From a virus: a stretch of DNA of 24,944 nt. The stretch covers positions 1 to 24,944 of the IMG/VR virus record IMGVR_UViG_3300028548_003841, one strand, 5' to 3'. Shown here piece by piece: positions 1-10,476 of the stretch (position 1 is the stretch's first letter; every line of letters begins with the position of its first letter). The notes beneath the pieces were generated by a model. The model saw only the letters and a list, made by a program, of their open reading frames with translations. It was not told where the DNA came from and made no database searches. Both the position numbers and the translations under genes were made by a program.

Positions 1-3000
1 GGGGGGTTAGCTGCGTCTGTACTTTGCATTACAATCTTGATTGCAAATTGACTAAACTCTGGAAGTGGTTCTCCAGTGTCGTCATCTTTAACTCCAGCAG
101 TATAAACATATTCTTGGAAATTAGTTTTACCCAATGAAGCAGCAACAGTCTTATCTGGACTTCCATCATCATTAAAGAACACATAACCCAAGTCATCAAA
201 GTCATCAGATTGGTCTGATCGTAATATTTTAAATAATACTTTAAATTCAGAAGTATTGGTCTTATGTCCAGCAAAGAACATTCTTATAGAAGTAGCAGGA
301 TTTTCCAGAGAAACCTTTTTAGTAATATAGATTGCTGCGTTACCATCCCCATCTGGTTCTGTCATTGCTGAAAATTCTGATGTGGGGAAAACATCTGAAC
401 TACTATCTACATTATTAATTCTGTTTGCTATCAGAACCATTGATAGCCTTGCAGTATCAATAACAGGAGAAACACTGGTATTTGTTGTTGATAATGTGAT
501 TGGTAGAGTCAATGATTTCGCAGAACCTAATTCATTTGTTTCATTAACATTAGAACAGACCATAGAAGAAGTGTCTATGTTGAATGTTTCATCTAGTGAA
601 ATAGCACTAAAGGTTGTGTCTTTAATAAATGAAGTTTCTGAACCACTCGGACTTGTTGCAGTAGTCGTTTTAAGTTGAGCACTAATTTTTGTACTAGGCA
701 ACTCTAATAGAGAAATATTTGACTTAACTGTTTCAAATCTGTAGTTCTCTGTTGCGTAAGTAATAATCCCACCAGTTTCAACATCTGTAGATGCACCACT
801 AACTGTTGGTGCCGTAGTAAGAGCAACTGTATAAGAGTCTATATTAATGTTTGCAAGTGCAGCATGTGTCTTATTGATTTCAATAAGAGGAGTACCAAAC
901 ACTTGATAAAGTTCTACTGTCGCACCCGCGGCATGAGCTACTGCAACTCCATCTTCAACACTTCGTGTCAAACTTGAAATCGTTGTACTAGACAATGTTC
1001 CGAAGATTATTTCAGTACCAATTTTTATATAACAACGAGAACTTCTGTTACTTGCAGCAAAGTTTGTTGCAGAAGTAAGTGTCAGTGAAGTTGCTGTTGC
1101 GGTAATAGCAGCTGCTAGAGTAGTAGAGATGCCAGAATTTACACCAGTAATTGTAACATTATTAGAAGTAGAGTACATGCCATGATCGCCATGAGTAATT
1201 TTTGCAACCGTAGAACTGTCTGTTAATCTAACTGGATTCTGTTGTAGTCTACGACCATAAACAATGTCGCCATCTTCTGCTGTAACTTCATCACCGATAT
1301 TATCATTTGTTAATGTACAAACACCTGTAGATGAACTAAACTCTGCTTTGTGTAATTTGAACTTCAAATCTTGTTGATTAACAGATGTCCAAGTCTTATT
1401 GTTTTGTGACTTAAAGAGAACACCAAGATAAGGTTGTTTGGAAACAACTCTATTAGAACCACTTACATCAAGTTCGCCCATCTGAGCAATCCACACTAAA
1501 TAGTTAAGACTGTTTGTTCTGAGAACCACACAATATTCTATACCACCCTGTATATAAACAGGAGAGTCAAAAGTAAATGTTGTTGCAGTTGTACCAGTTG
1601 TGTCATCAACATTAATTTCAGATGACTCCAATAATTTTCTACCAAAAGGAAGAATCTTTGAGCCGGGATATCCGTTAACAACATTTCTAATCTCTACCCA
1701 CAATGGTAAAGTGTTATCTTTCGCGGCAACAAAAACATCAACCTTTGTTAAAAAGGAACCATCTTCATCATCAGTCACAAAAGTCTGAGCAAGTGGGTCA
1801 GCAAATGCTGGTGAAAGTACTGTTGTTAGGTTACTTGTTGTTTCTGAAACATTGGTTTGTACAATGGTTGCGTTTCTTGTTGCAACAATACTTTCTTGTT
1901 CTGTTTCAAGAATACCTGAAGCTGCATATATTACTGATCCTGCTGTTGCTGGGTCAGTGGTAACACCACCAAGTCCAGCTCTTTGGTTTGTTGCGCTAGA
2001 TGTAAGTCTAAATTCTACTTCACCTGTTTTAAATTTAGGAACAGATCGTTGTCCCCTAAATTTGTAATCTGGAATATTGAAAGTGCCTTCTACCTTTCCT
2101 GAAGTTTGAGCAATCAATGGACTTCCAGCAACGATTGTAGTGTCTGTCGTATATGTAGATGAAGCAGGAGTAACATATGCACTAACATCTTTACCCTCAA
2201 AGAAAGGATAAAGTCTTGTGTTTGGTAAGAATCCTTGTCCTACAAAGGTAATCTCTCTAGGACGAACAAATGGAACTACTGCTCTTGATATAATTTTATT
2301 GCCTGTAGATTCTTCTACAACATTTTCTACAACTGTAGTGTTTAAACCAGTTCTTCTAAGATCAGACCGTACTGTCTGAATACCTCTCTGCCAGATAAAA
2401 TTTGGGATTCGTCCAGCTCCAGAAGTATTTTGCAGTTCGCCCGGCGTGATGCTTACAACACCACTCCATTGAGTTTCCCAAGCGTTCCAAATTGTTCCCA
2501 GATTATTTCTATTTGCATTGACAACAGAACTAAAGTTACCATCAACATTGATAATCAAATCAGGAGCTGTTTCAGTTTCAAACCAGTTATCACTATCTGG
2601 AGTTAATTGTATTTGTCCGACCCAAGAAGCATTAATGTATGGTTGTACATTTTCAACTCTAGTCGCATAAGGTTGGTCAACAAGAGTTTTATTAGTATAG
2701 GGTAATGTAATCAAATCACCAGTTTTTTGATAACCAACAGTAGTTCTATCAGAATCAGTAGTTGCTAATTCAATCAACTCTGCATTTCTCATAATACAAA
2801 CTGGTCTTGCTTCATTATTAGCTGGGTCAATTGCGATTTGATAATCAGAATTTATAGTATCACCAACTCTATGTCCAGCAAAGTTATCCACAACAAATCC
2901 AGACTTGAATCGGTTAAGTCCATTTGCATCTTGAATTTCAAAAGACTCTGCATCTCTTTCTAAAAGAGAAAGTGCAGTCATAGATTCGATAGTTTCTAAT

Positions 3001-6000
3001 CTATCTTTAAGTCTACCAATGTCTCGCATAGTAAATCTTTGAGTCTTATATCTTTGAAGGCTTATATCCTTTGGACTAAATGTATATGCCGGAATAGATA
3101 AACTTGCAAGTTTCATTGCATTGTCTATTCCTTTAGGTGGAGAAGGCTCTTCAGCTGAAACTCCCTCAATAAGTTTGAACTCACCAGTAGTGGTTAAGAA
3201 TAAAGCAGCCTTTTTACCTAGATAAAATTCAAAGTCAGATTGAATGTTACTTGTTGGTTGTGGCATATCAACTGTAACACCACCAGTTCCAGTGAACTGA
3301 CGGAAATTAAAACTGAATGAGTTTGCTGTAATTTGATCTACAACAGATAATGTAGTTGATGCACCAGTGATGTTTTGAACTGTAGGTCTAAAGTCATAAG
3401 AGTTTGCAAGTTGGAACTGACCAGATGGCGTTGGGCTATCTGGATCTACTTTTGTTCCTGTGTATGTTGGAATATCATCATACTCCATTTGTCCGGCAAC
3501 ACCAGTGTATGAATCAACAGTGAAACAATCTCCAGCACCATGAGAGAAGAAGTCATATACTACGAGTAATCTTCCTATAGGTGCAGCGGCAGAAACTTTT
3601 CTCACAATTCGTGAGATGTCGTAGAAGTTATCTCTCATTCCTGAGTCAAAAGTAAATCTTGATGTAATAACTTCACTACCCGATGTTACAGCAGTTACAG
3701 TAGCAGTTGCACCCGAAGATGTACCAGTGATTGTATCAGCTGTGGTAAAGTCTGTAGCACCAAAACCATCTGTCAAGACATATGACATTGGACTAGTGGT
3801 GTCAATAATTCTTGCTATTGCAGTAGAAGAAGAACCAGTAATCTTTTCTCCTCTGAGGAAAGTTCCGGTAATACTTGTAAGTGTTAATTCTGGAGCAGTT
3901 GCATCGGTAGAGTCTGATTGTGAATCAAATACACCAACAAGTTTAAATGCATCAGCACGACCAAGAGAAATATCTTTGTCCGTTGCCCGAATACCATATG
4001 AACCATCTACATCTGCCGCAAGAACTTTAAGTTCCTTCATCAAATTAGTTGTTTTTGTTTTTGGTTGAACAGAGGTTCTTGTTATTGTACCAATAAACTT
4101 AACCTTCGCACTAGCACCAAAAACAGAACTGTTCGTGATTGTTACTGACCCAGTACCAGTTCCAGAAATTCCAGATATAGAAACAATATCTCCAACAGCA
4201 CCAGAACCATCACCAGCAACACTGATTGATAGAGTATAATCTTTTGTCGAAAATGCATTGAATGTTTCATTAGTTCCAGCAGTGAATGTAACCGCACCGG
4301 ATGAATTGGTTGTTCCAACAAACTGTCTGCGAACAACAAATTGAGTATCACTTGCACCAGTATTTGTTGCAGTTAAAAGAGTCTTAATTGGACTTTTTGG
4401 AAGTTTGAATACAGATAAGTTTTTCTCAGGTTCAATAAGTCTTGCAAATTTTTGTGACTCAAGAGCCAGATTAGAAGAACCATCTTCAGCCTGAAATCTA
4501 CCGTCTGCGTCTAGTCCATCTGCATCTTTAGCATCTAGTTTCTGTATAGGGTTTTCATCAATAAGACTCATAACTAAATCAGCTGAGAAATTGGCTGACC
4601 CAGATGGTGAATGAAATACTGATCTTGCTTGATTGAATCTGTGAGTAGTAATTGCATCTTGACCTTCAATACTAACAATAGTTAAATCTGCATTTGTCGC
4701 GTTTTCAATAATTCCACCAGTCTCAGCAGAATCAGATGAAATAAGTTTTTCGCCTTTTACGAATGTTCCAACAACATTAGTCAATGCAAGTCTTTTAGCT
4801 TCCTGACCCAACAATTGGTTTGGTGTTAAATAAAGGAATCCAGTAGCACCAGAAGTTACACCAGTAATCTGTACGCCACCAGTTGCAAAATTTACAATCA
4901 GGGTTGGAGAAGGCAAATCATTTAGTTGTAAGTATGTAATCATTCGTACATCAAATAAGTATAACTTATATTCTGCAGCAGTAGTACCAATAGTACCAGA
5001 GAAATATTCAATTGCACGAGCTCTTGCAAGACCAATTATTTCACCACCAGAGGAAGTTCCCCTAGTTGAAGTAAAATCTAAGCGTAATTCAATTTCGTCA
5101 TATGGAGTTGTTTCACCAGAGATATTACCAATGTCTGGAGAACCAAATAAATTACTGATAAATGCAAAGTTACCCATCTCAGAGGTTGTAACACCAGCAT
5201 TGATTGTATTAAAATCTCTAGCCTTGTTTAAATCTAAGAAAGTAGAAGCGGTTTTTTCTACTTCGTATCCTTTGATATATGCTTTGCCTGGCGAAACTGT
5301 AACTGCAAGTAATGATTCACTAGCAGTATTACCACCGTCAGTTGTGTTACCAGAACTATAGATACCCGCGTTGGTTTCGCCCAAGTAATCATTATCAATA
5401 GATTCGCCTAATGAAAATTGAAAGGGTCTTACAGTATAATCACCAGACTCGTCAAATGTTCTACGAGCAAGAGTGTCACCAAGAACAGCATAATCTGTTC
5501 CTCGTGTAAGTTGAGTCACTCTACCAGTTGTTGTTCTAATCAATTCAACAAAGTTAGAATCAGCAACTGAATCTGAATCTAGTGTAGATAGAGTTAAAGT
5601 AATTTTTAATCTGTGTGCGCCTTTAGCAGCATAGTTATTTGAACCAGTTGCATTATCGGTTAAAGTTGCATCTGTTTCTGGATTAACTAAAGTTTCGTTA
5701 ATAATGAAACCAACTCTAGATGTAACAGTTTTTGATGTGTTACTTAGTACTACTGTTTGTTTTTCGTTTCTTATAAAAGAACCGCGAATATAATATACCC
5801 CAGCCTCAACAGTTACCGCAGAACCAACTCCAGAAGCGCTTGAGGAAAAGGTTGTTGCTGATGCAACATTAGAAGCATAAGATGTTGTGTGTGTAATAAT
5901 AGAATCGGAAATAATGTTTTCGCTATCTGAAAACACACTAGTATTATTATCATCACCTGTCTGAATATACTGAACATAAAGATATGGTTGAGAAGTAGTA

Positions 6001-6359
6001 GAACCTTCAGCGAATCCCACAACTTGTGCTTTAACACCAGAGGTTGCACCAGTGAGTGTAACAGGTGTTGTTGCATTATAGTATTGGCTTGGTCTTACAT
6101 CTTCACTACCGAATGTGGATTCAAGTGCAACAGAATAATAAGCATTAGAATAAGATACTTGGCCGGGAATTACGACAGAACCTTCTTTGAACAAATGACT
6201 GCCATGTTGTTCTATTTGATTTTGAAGGATTGATTGTAGTGTTGTTAATTCTCTCGCCTGAATAGAAAAGCCTGGCCGAAATAACACCCTATGAAAATCA
6301 TCTGTTTTATCAAAGTCATCATAATATGGTGATACATTTATATTTGTAAGTTGCGACAT
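1..6359 (-). CDS. Giant DUF4815-type virion structural protein (C-terminus cut by window edge)
   Basis: Open from ATG at 6359 to the left edge, 2119 codons seen, with no stop found when I translated it through. Residues 1-66 (MSQLTNINVSPYYDDFDKTD, FHRVLFRPGFSIQARELTTL, LQNQIEQHGSHLFKEGSVVI) are the classic opening of DUF4815 proteins of marine T4-like phages. Later landmarks are VYYIRGSFIRNEKQTVVL, PGKAYIKGYEVEKTAS, and near residues 1095-1140 KDISLQRYKTQRFTMRDIGR with LKDRLETIESMTALSLLE, a helical block typical of the family. Next come APDLIINVDGN and RAVVPFVRPREITFVGQGF. Four or five TG-xxSGAT beta motifs are scattered in the first 900 residues. The end in view (FSQFAIKIVMQSTDAANPP) is near the usual family terminus, so probably only some ten residues are missing. 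Following gp8, it occupies the gp9/gp10 region of T4; a peripheral wedge or fibre-attachment role is inferred. AGGAAA precedes the ATG. Confidence 0.9.
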   Translation of the reverse strand, partial: MSQLTNINVSPYYDDFDKTDDFHRVLFRPGFSIQARELTTLQSILQNQIEQHGSHLFKEGSVVIPGQVSYSNAYYSVALESTFGSEDVRPSQYYNATTPVTLTGATSGVKAQVVGFAEGSTTSQPYLYVQYIQTGDDNNTSVFSDSENIISDSIITHTTSYASNVASATTFSSSASGVGSAVTVEAGVYYIRGSFIRNEKQTVVLSNTSKTVTSRVGFIINETLVNPETDATLTDNATGSNNYAAKGAHRLKITLTLSTLDSDSVADSNFVELIRTTTGRVTQLTRGTDYAVLGDTLARRTFDESGDYTVRPFQFSLGESIDNDYLGETNAGIYSSGNTTDGGNTASESLLAVTVSPGKAYIKGYEVEKTASTFLDLNKARDFNTINAGVTTSEMGNFAFISNLFGSPDIGNISGETTPYDEIELRLDFTSTRGTSSGGEIIGLARARAIEYFSGTIGTTAAEYKLYLFDVRMITYLQLNDLPSPTLIVNFATGGVQITGVTSGATGFLYLTPNQLLGQEAKRLALTNVVGTFVKGEKLISSDSAETGGIIENATNADLTIVSIEGQDAITTHRFNQARSVFHSPSGSANFSADLVMSLIDENPIQKLDAKDADGLDADGRFQAEDGSSNLALESQKFARLIEPEKNLSVFKLPKSPIKTLLTATNTGASDTQFVVRRQFVGTTNSSGAVTFTAGTNETFNAFSTKDYTLSISVAGDGSGAVGDIVSISGISGTGTGSVTITNSSVFGASAKVKFIGTITRTSVQPKTKTTNLMKELKVLAADVDGSYGIRATDKDISLGRADAFKLVGVFDSQSDSTDATAPELTLTSITGTFLRGEKITGSSSTAIARIIDTTSPMSYVLTDGFGATDFTTADTITGTSSGATATVTAVTSGSEVITSRFTFDSGMRDNFYDISRIVRKVSAAAPIGRLLVVYDFFSHGAGDCFTVDSYTGVAGQMEYDDIPTYTGTKVDPDSPTPSGQFQLANSYDFRPTVQNITGASTTLSVVDQITANSFSFNFRQFTGTGGVTVDMPQPTSNIQSDFEFYLGKKAALFLTTTGEFKLIEGVSAEEPSPPKGIDNAMKLASLSIPAYTFSPKDISLQRYKTQRFTMRDIGRLKDRLETIESMTALSLLERDAESFEIQDANGLNRFKSGFVVDNFAGHRVGDTINSDYQIAIDPANNEARPVCIMRNAELIELATTDSDRTTVGYQKTGDLITLPYTNKTLVDQPYATRVENVQPYINASWVGQIQLTPDSDNWFETETAPDLIINVDGNFSSVVNANRNNLGTIWNAWETQWSGVVSITPGELQNTSGAGRIPNFIWQRGIQTVRSDLRRTGLNTTVVENVVEESTGNKIISRAVVPFVRPREITFVGQGFLPNTRLYPFFEGKDVSAYVTPASSTYTTDTTIVAGSPLIAQTSGKVEGTFNIPDYKFRGQRSVPKFKTGEVEFRLTSSATNQRAGLGGVTTDPATAGSVIYAASGILETEQESIVATRNATIVQTNVSETTSNLTTVLSPAFADPLAQTFVTDDEDGSFLTKVDVFVAAKDNTLPLWVEIRNVVNGYPGSKILPFGRKLLESSEINVDDTTGTTATTFTFDSPVYIQGGIEYCVVLRTNSLNYLVWIAQMGELDVSGSNRVVSKQPYLGVLFKSQNNKTWTSVNQQDLKFKLHKAEFSSSTGVCTLTNDNIGDEVTAEDGDIVYGRRLQQNPVRLTDSSTVAKITHGDHGMYSTSNNVTITGVNSGISTTLAAAITATATSLTLTSATNFAASNRSSRCYIKIGTEIIFGTLSSTTISSLTRSVEDGVAVAHAAGATVELYQVFGTPLIEINKTHAALANINIDSYTVALTTAPTVSGASTDVETGGIITYATENYRFETVKSNISLLELPSTKISAQLKTTTATSPSGSETSFIKDTTFSAISLDETFNIDTSSMVCSNVNETNELGSAKSLTLPITLSTTNTSVSPVIDTARLSMVLIANRINNVDSSSDVFPTSEFSAMTEPDGDGNAAIYITKKVSLENPATSIRMFFAGHKTNTSEFKVLFKILRSDQSDDFDDLGYVFFNDDGSPDKTVAASLGKTNFQEYVYTAGVKDDDTGEPLPEFSQFAIKIVMQSTDAANP

Positions 6360-6367
6360 ATGATTTC

Positions 6368-7867
6368 CTAAAATTCAATTATAATTTTTATATCTTCCGT
6401 TTGGTCAGAAGCACGTTGAATTGGTTTTCTGTTTTCTAAATAAATTATATTGCCACTATACTCTTGAAGTTCTGGTGTTGCATAACCAGTAGTAAGAGAT
6501 AGTGTAGAACCAGATTCAAGTGTTATTGATTCAGTAGTAGTTGATGGTGTTCCATTTGCAGTAGATGTTCCACCTGTAATTAAATTTGCACCACTAAACG
6601 CAACATATGCACCACTTGTAGCATTTGTTCCATATCCTTTGTAACTTTCTTGTCCGTAATAAAGCAGACCCAATGTAGGATCCCACTCAACTACTCTACC
6701 AGATGCACCAGTTGTTGCCTGTGTAATTACTTCATCAGGTTCAAATGTTCCTGTGTGTGATGCAAGTTTAACAACATAAGTTTGTCTGAATGTCGTACCA
6801 GTTGCAACAGTTGTAGTACCGAAAAGTGTTGGGTCAACAATAAGACCAACACTTCTAAAATCATTTCCAGCAGTAAAGTCATCACCCTCAGCAGCAGTCA
6901 GTGTTGTTGCAGTCATAAGATAATGACCACCAAGTTCTGTGATTGCACTAAATCCATGACCACCATTAGGAGAAATAATAACTTCAATTTCACCACCAGT
7001 TCCACCACTTCCTAATGAAGTAGAAGATGATAATCCAACATCAGAGAAAATAAATGCATCTGCAAGATTTACATAACCAAAAGTATAACCAGCTCCGGCA
7101 GTATTAATAGTTGTATCTGTTCCAGCAGTAAGTCCGTATGAAACAATTGCACCAGATGAAACTGTAATTCTAACAATTGCACCAGAAGCTGTTCCAGCAC
7201 TTGTACCATCTCCGTAAATTGCGGCAAAGTATGTTCCGTTTGTGTAACCAGACCCAACAGTCACTTTAAGTGATTCGATAGCACCATCAGTTGCGGCAGC
7301 CGAAACAGTGCTATTAGTAGAAACTGGTATAAAGTCTGTAGTTATATATTTTGAAGAATCAGACTGAGAAATGGTGTACATATATTTAATAATATATCCA
7401 CCAATCGCAACAGGAGAGTTACTTGTGTCTGTTGGTTCTGCACCATTATAAGCAGTACCACCATTATTGTCAAGTACTTTATAAACATTAAATGCAGAAG
7501 TCATAAAAAAGAATGTTGAGTCATAAAGGTTTGTCGCACCTGATGTCGCAGTAGTGCTTGAATTATAGTTGTGTTGGTACATATCATAGATTGTACCATT
7601 TGCCCAGTTCCTACGAGGAAGCGCATTTGTAATATCACTTGAAGGAATATTCTTTGCAGCCAACATAGCGTCCCATGCACGAAATTCTTCTTGAGGACTA
7701 TCGCCGGGAATTGGAGGAATACCATCTGAACCACCAGTTGTACTACTAGTAAATGGTGTAGACTTTCCTAAAAATAAATAATATCTGTTTGGAGAGGCTT
7801 CTGTAAAAGACTCTAAAAACTGATCTGCGTTATGTTGTCTAAATTTTTCTGTAATGATTGCCGACAT
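6368..7867 (-). CDS. 8: gp8-like baseplate wedge protein, enlarged
   Basis: 499 residues against 334 in T4 gp8. In T4, gp8 dimerises and binds gp10 and gp7 in each wedge. The homology is visible at both ends and in the middle: SAIITEKFRQHNADQFLESF (2-21), YYLFLGKSTPF (29-39), LPRRNW (83-88; T4 has IPRRDW), GYIIKYMYTIS with YITTDFIPV (157-182), and the signature NIIYLENRKPIQRASDQTE near the end, followed by DIKIIIEF. Residues about 190-465 are a Gly/Thr/Ser-rich beta insertion with GSGYTNG, TASGAIVRITVSSGAI, GAGYTFG and ITQATTGASGRVV, the same style of module as in the gp7-position protein. Start: AAAGG before ATG and a CATAAATA late-promoter-like box 18 bases above it. The stop TAG overlaps the AGGA site of the next gene. 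Confidence 0.93.
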   Translation of the reverse strand: MSAIITEKFRQHNADQFLESFTEASPNRYYLFLGKSTPFTSSTTGGSDGIPPIPGDSPQEEFRAWDAMLAAKNIPSSDITNALPRRNWANGTIYDMYQHNYNSSTTATSGATNLYDSTFFFMTSAFNVYKVLDNNGGTAYNGAEPTDTSNSPVAIGGYIIKYMYTISQSDSSKYITTDFIPVSTNSTVSAAATDGAIESLKVTVGSGYTNGTYFAAIYGDGTSAGTASGAIVRITVSSGAIVSYGLTAGTDTTINTAGAGYTFGYVNLADAFIFSDVGLSSSTSLGSGGTGGEIEVIISPNGGHGFSAITELGGHYLMTATTLTAAEGDDFTAGNDFRSVGLIVDPTLFGTTTVATGTTFRQTYVVKLASHTGTFEPDEVITQATTGASGRVVEWDPTLGLLYYGQESYKGYGTNATSGAYVAFSGANLITGGTSTANGTPSTTTESITLESGSTLSLTTGYATPELQEYSGNIIYLENRKPIQRASDQTEDIKIIIEF

Positions 7868-7885
7868 TGTTTTTTACCTTTATCT

Positions 7886-7893
7886 TATTTATG
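7886..7893 (-). promoter_or_regulatory. Late promoter-like box before gp8
   Basis: CATAAATA, one mismatch from the T4 late consensus, in the 56-base gap after fibre C. Its spacing to the gp8 ATG (18 bases) is the same as at fibre gene A, which supports function. Confidence 0.6.
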
Positions 7894-7923
7894 TCTTTTA
7901 AACTGATAATATAAAATGATTTT

Positions 7924-8262
7924 TTATTCTAGTGCTGTAATGCGAGCTTCAAGTTCTAATATAGTTTTAGTTAGTATAGCTATAATTTTAGCTTGGTCTA
8001 TTCCTTGTGGTTTTATTCGAGTGGCGCTATCACCATCATCATTTATATAGGTTTCAGTTGCATCTTTTACACCAAAAGCTGCGTCAGGAACTACTGCTTG
8101 TAATTCATGTGCAAGAAATCCTGTAATAATTGGTGCTGTAGCACCACCACCATCTTCTATTGTGACATCACCAATCCATTTGAATTGACAGGGTTTTAAT
8201 TTCTTACATTCAGTTGTTGCATCCCAATCATAATCTACATTTTGTTTTAATCTGTAATCTGA
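7924..8262 (-). other. S74 autoproteolytic chaperone domain of protein C
   Basis: Residues 736-847. The S-D-x-R-x-K signature has Ser736, Asp737, Arg739 and Lys741, the same Ser/Lys spacing as the Ser911/Lys916 dyad of the K1F endosialidase chaperone. Predicted cut between Ser735 and Ser736 releases about 112 residues. The domain is complete through the terminal coiled-coil helix. Confidence 0.88.
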
Positions 8263-10467
8263 GGAAGTGTTGAAAGATGTTGCATTAGCAGTTGTAACAA
8301 TTGATCCTTTTTGAGTACCATTATTTCTAAAAGTTGAGAATTCAAGAGAGCTAGCATCAGTATTGTACGAGAAAGTACCCCCACTAGCTTGGTTACTCAT
8401 AGTAATTCCAAGTGGATTCATGGCTAAACTACCATTAGGATGAAAACCTATAGAACCTTCGCCTATGCCTGGGTCTAATTCCATCAGAACCTGTTGATCT
8501 CCTCCATCACTTCCTTGAATGAATATTTTACCATCTGAAACAGGATTACCAAATATGGCATTATTACCACTTACAGCAACAAATGCAAAAGCTGTTCCGT
8601 CATCAGCAAAATTTACATCTCCGCCTCCTGCATCAAGTGTAATATCTCCAACAGCGTCTAATGTTACAGTGCTAGTTCCGCTATTAGTGATTCTAAAGTG
8701 TTCAGTACCAGCATCTTTAAATATAACATCATTAGCATCAGCATCAAGAATAATATCAAACGCAGAGTCTAATGTAATATCTCCAGCACCATCAAGAATT
8801 ATACCTCCTGCTACATCAAATGTTAAGTTACCAGCAGATTCAAAATCACCATTTGTACCATCGTGTGTGATTTTTAAATCTGAACCTGCACCTATGTTTA
8901 AAACTGCACTATCTGATAACAAGAATAAGTCATCACCAATAACAACATCTAATGCTACTGATAGACCGCCATCTGTTTGTAAGGAACCATCAGTTGTACT
9001 TGTTGCATTTGTAGTATCATCTGTCTTTAAGACACCACTAAAGGTTCCTGTTGTTGCAGATAGGGTACTAGCACCAACAATAGTTCCACTAACATCTAAA
9101 TTACCATTAAGATCAACAAGTGTAGAATTTAATTCTATTTCATCTGTTGCGTTTATATCAAGTATAGCGTTACTTGGCGCCCCTATGTTTTGGGAAGCGT
9201 CATTGAATTGAATTACATTTGTACCACTTAGAAGAAGTCCTGTATCTGCAACATGTGTTAGTATGACATCTTGGTCATTACCAAATTGAATCGTACCAGC
9301 ATCTGCCAAGAATAAATCTGACCATTCTAATGAAGCAGAACCTAATGCCTGTCCGTCAGCACTTGATGGATTACTTGAACCAGCAGCTGCAAAAGATAAT
9401 ACACCAGAACCATTTGTTACTAGTGCCTGTCCATCATCTCCATCAGCACTTGGCAAATCAAATGTAACACCATTTGATGTGAAGATAAGATGACCACCAT
9501 CTGAAGATATTGATTCGTTAGCATCGTGGAATTGTAAAGTAGGTGTACCACCACTATCTGTTAATAGTAATCCTGTATTATGTACATGAGTTAGTTTTAT
9601 TTCTGAGTCTGCACCAAAGTTAAGAACAGCTGCATCACTAAGTAATAATAGGTCATCACCAATAACTGCATCTGCGGCTACTGATAGACCACCATCTGTT
9701 TGTAATGAACCATCTGTTGTAGAAGTTGCAGCGGTTGTGTCGTCTGTTTTAATAATACCACTAGCAGTTAGAGCCGCAGTTGTAACTGCGCCAGCAATAA
9801 CACCTGTACCAGAAACATCTAGGTTTCCGTTGACATCAATTAAAGTTGAATTGAGTTCTATTTCGTCATCTGCGTTGATGTCTAAATCACCATCAGCGGG
9901 TGAACCAATATTAATCGCAGAGTCACGAAACTGAATTACACTTGCAGCATTGAGTAATACACCTGTATCTGCAACGTGTGTTATTTTTATGTCTTGGTCT
10001 GCACCCAGATTAATAACAGCTCCATCTGCAAGGAATAAATCACTAAATTCTAACGCAGTTGTACCAAGAGCTGCACCATCAGTTGAATCTGGTACAAATG
10101 CTGTGGATGCAGATATGATTGTACCCAATATTGTACCAGCACCAACTATACTACCAGAAACATCTAAGTTAGCATTAACATCACATAAGGTTGCATTGAG
10201 TTCAATCTCATCTGTAGCATTGATGTCTAATGTGGTTGCATTAGGCGCGCCAATACTCTGTGATGCATCATTAAACTGGATTACTGATGTACTATTTAAA
10301 AGTAATCCAGTGTCAGCAACATGCGTGAAGATAACATCTCCATCAGCACCGAATTTTATGAGTGCCGCATCTGATGCGAGCAACAAATCATCGGTTAGAG
10401 TTAAGTCATCACCAATGGTTAAATCAGTGAATGATGCAACTGCTTCTGTAATTCTACTTAGTGCCAT
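7924..10467 (-). CDS. Tail fibre-type protein C with C-terminal S74 intramolecular chaperone
   Basis: 847 residues. It starts directly in repeat modules (MALSRITEAVASFTDLTIGD) with no PYIGK anchor domain. TH repeats occur at residues 48, 163, 293, 404 and a degenerate one at 534. Two copies of the conserved linker lie at 237-263 and 478-504, and one TAFVPDSTDGAALGTTALEF spacer at 122-141. Residues 545-620 become a LDGAGDITLDSAFDIILDAD-type beta-helix ladder. Residues 735-847 are the peptidase S74 / endosialidase chaperone: SSDYRLK with Ser736 and Lys741, GFLAHELQ at 783-790, and a C-terminal helix with heptad-like pattern (KIIAILTKTILELEARITAL). In this family the chaperone trimerises the fibre, then cuts itself off before the catalytic Ser, so the mature fibre would be about 735 residues. 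Start: AAGGAAG upstream, overlapping the end of the small gene's stop. Confidence 0.92.
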   Translation of the reverse strand: MALSRITEAVASFTDLTIGDDLTLTDDLLLASDAALIKFGADGDVIFTHVADTGLLLNSTSVIQFNDASQSIGAPNATTLDINATDEIELNATLCDVNANLDVSGSIVGAGTILGTIISASTAFVPDSTDGAALGTTALEFSDLFLADGAVINLGADQDIKITHVADTGVLLNAASVIQFRDSAINIGSPADGDLDINADDEIELNSTLIDVNGNLDVSGTGVIAGAVTTAALTASGIIKTDDTTAATSTTDGSLQTDGGLSVAADAVIGDDLLLLSDAAVLNFGADSEIKLTHVHNTGLLLTDSGGTPTLQFHDANESISSDGGHLIFTSNGVTFDLPSADGDDGQALVTNGSGVLSFAAAGSSNPSSADGQALGSASLEWSDLFLADAGTIQFGNDQDVILTHVADTGLLLSGTNVIQFNDASQNIGAPSNAILDINATDEIELNSTLVDLNGNLDVSGTIVGASTLSATTGTFSGVLKTDDTTNATSTTDGSLQTDGGLSVALDVVIGDDLFLLSDSAVLNIGAGSDLKITHDGTNGDFESAGNLTFDVAGGIILDGAGDITLDSAFDIILDADANDVIFKDAGTEHFRITNSGTSTVTLDAVGDITLDAGGGDVNFADDGTAFAFVAVSGNNAIFGNPVSDGKIFIQGSDGGDQQVLMELDPGIGEGSIGFHPNGSLAMNPLGITMSNQASGGTFSYNTDASSLEFSTFRNNGTQKGSIVTTANATSFNTSSDYRLKQNVDYDWDATTECKKLKPCQFKWIGDVTIEDGGGATAPIITGFLAHELQAVVPDAAFGVKDATETYINDDGDSATRIKPQGIDQAKIIAILTKTILELEARITALE
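8956..9036 (-). repeat. Conserved 27-residue linker, second copy in C
   Basis: Residues 478-504 of C. Two protein changes (Ile to Val near its start and Ala to Asn in TTNATS). Confidence 0.85.
9679..9759 (-). repeat. Conserved 27-residue linker, first copy in C
   Basis: Residues 237-263 of C. Protein identical to the B copy by eye, DNA different at many third positions. Confidence 0.85.
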
Positions 10468-10476
10468 GAGGCTTCC

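Noticed and set aside
382-678. Short plus-strand and minus-strand frames across 1-6359
   Set aside because: All lie inside the single continuous minus-strand DUF4815 frame that I translated from 6359 to the edge.
8519-9211. 230-residue plus-strand open frame opposite fibre gene C
   Set aside because: It is antisense to the repeat-rich fibre coding sequence, its composition (Ser/Pro/Val/Ala) is what the reverse of these repeats gives, and there is no ribosome site or known motif.
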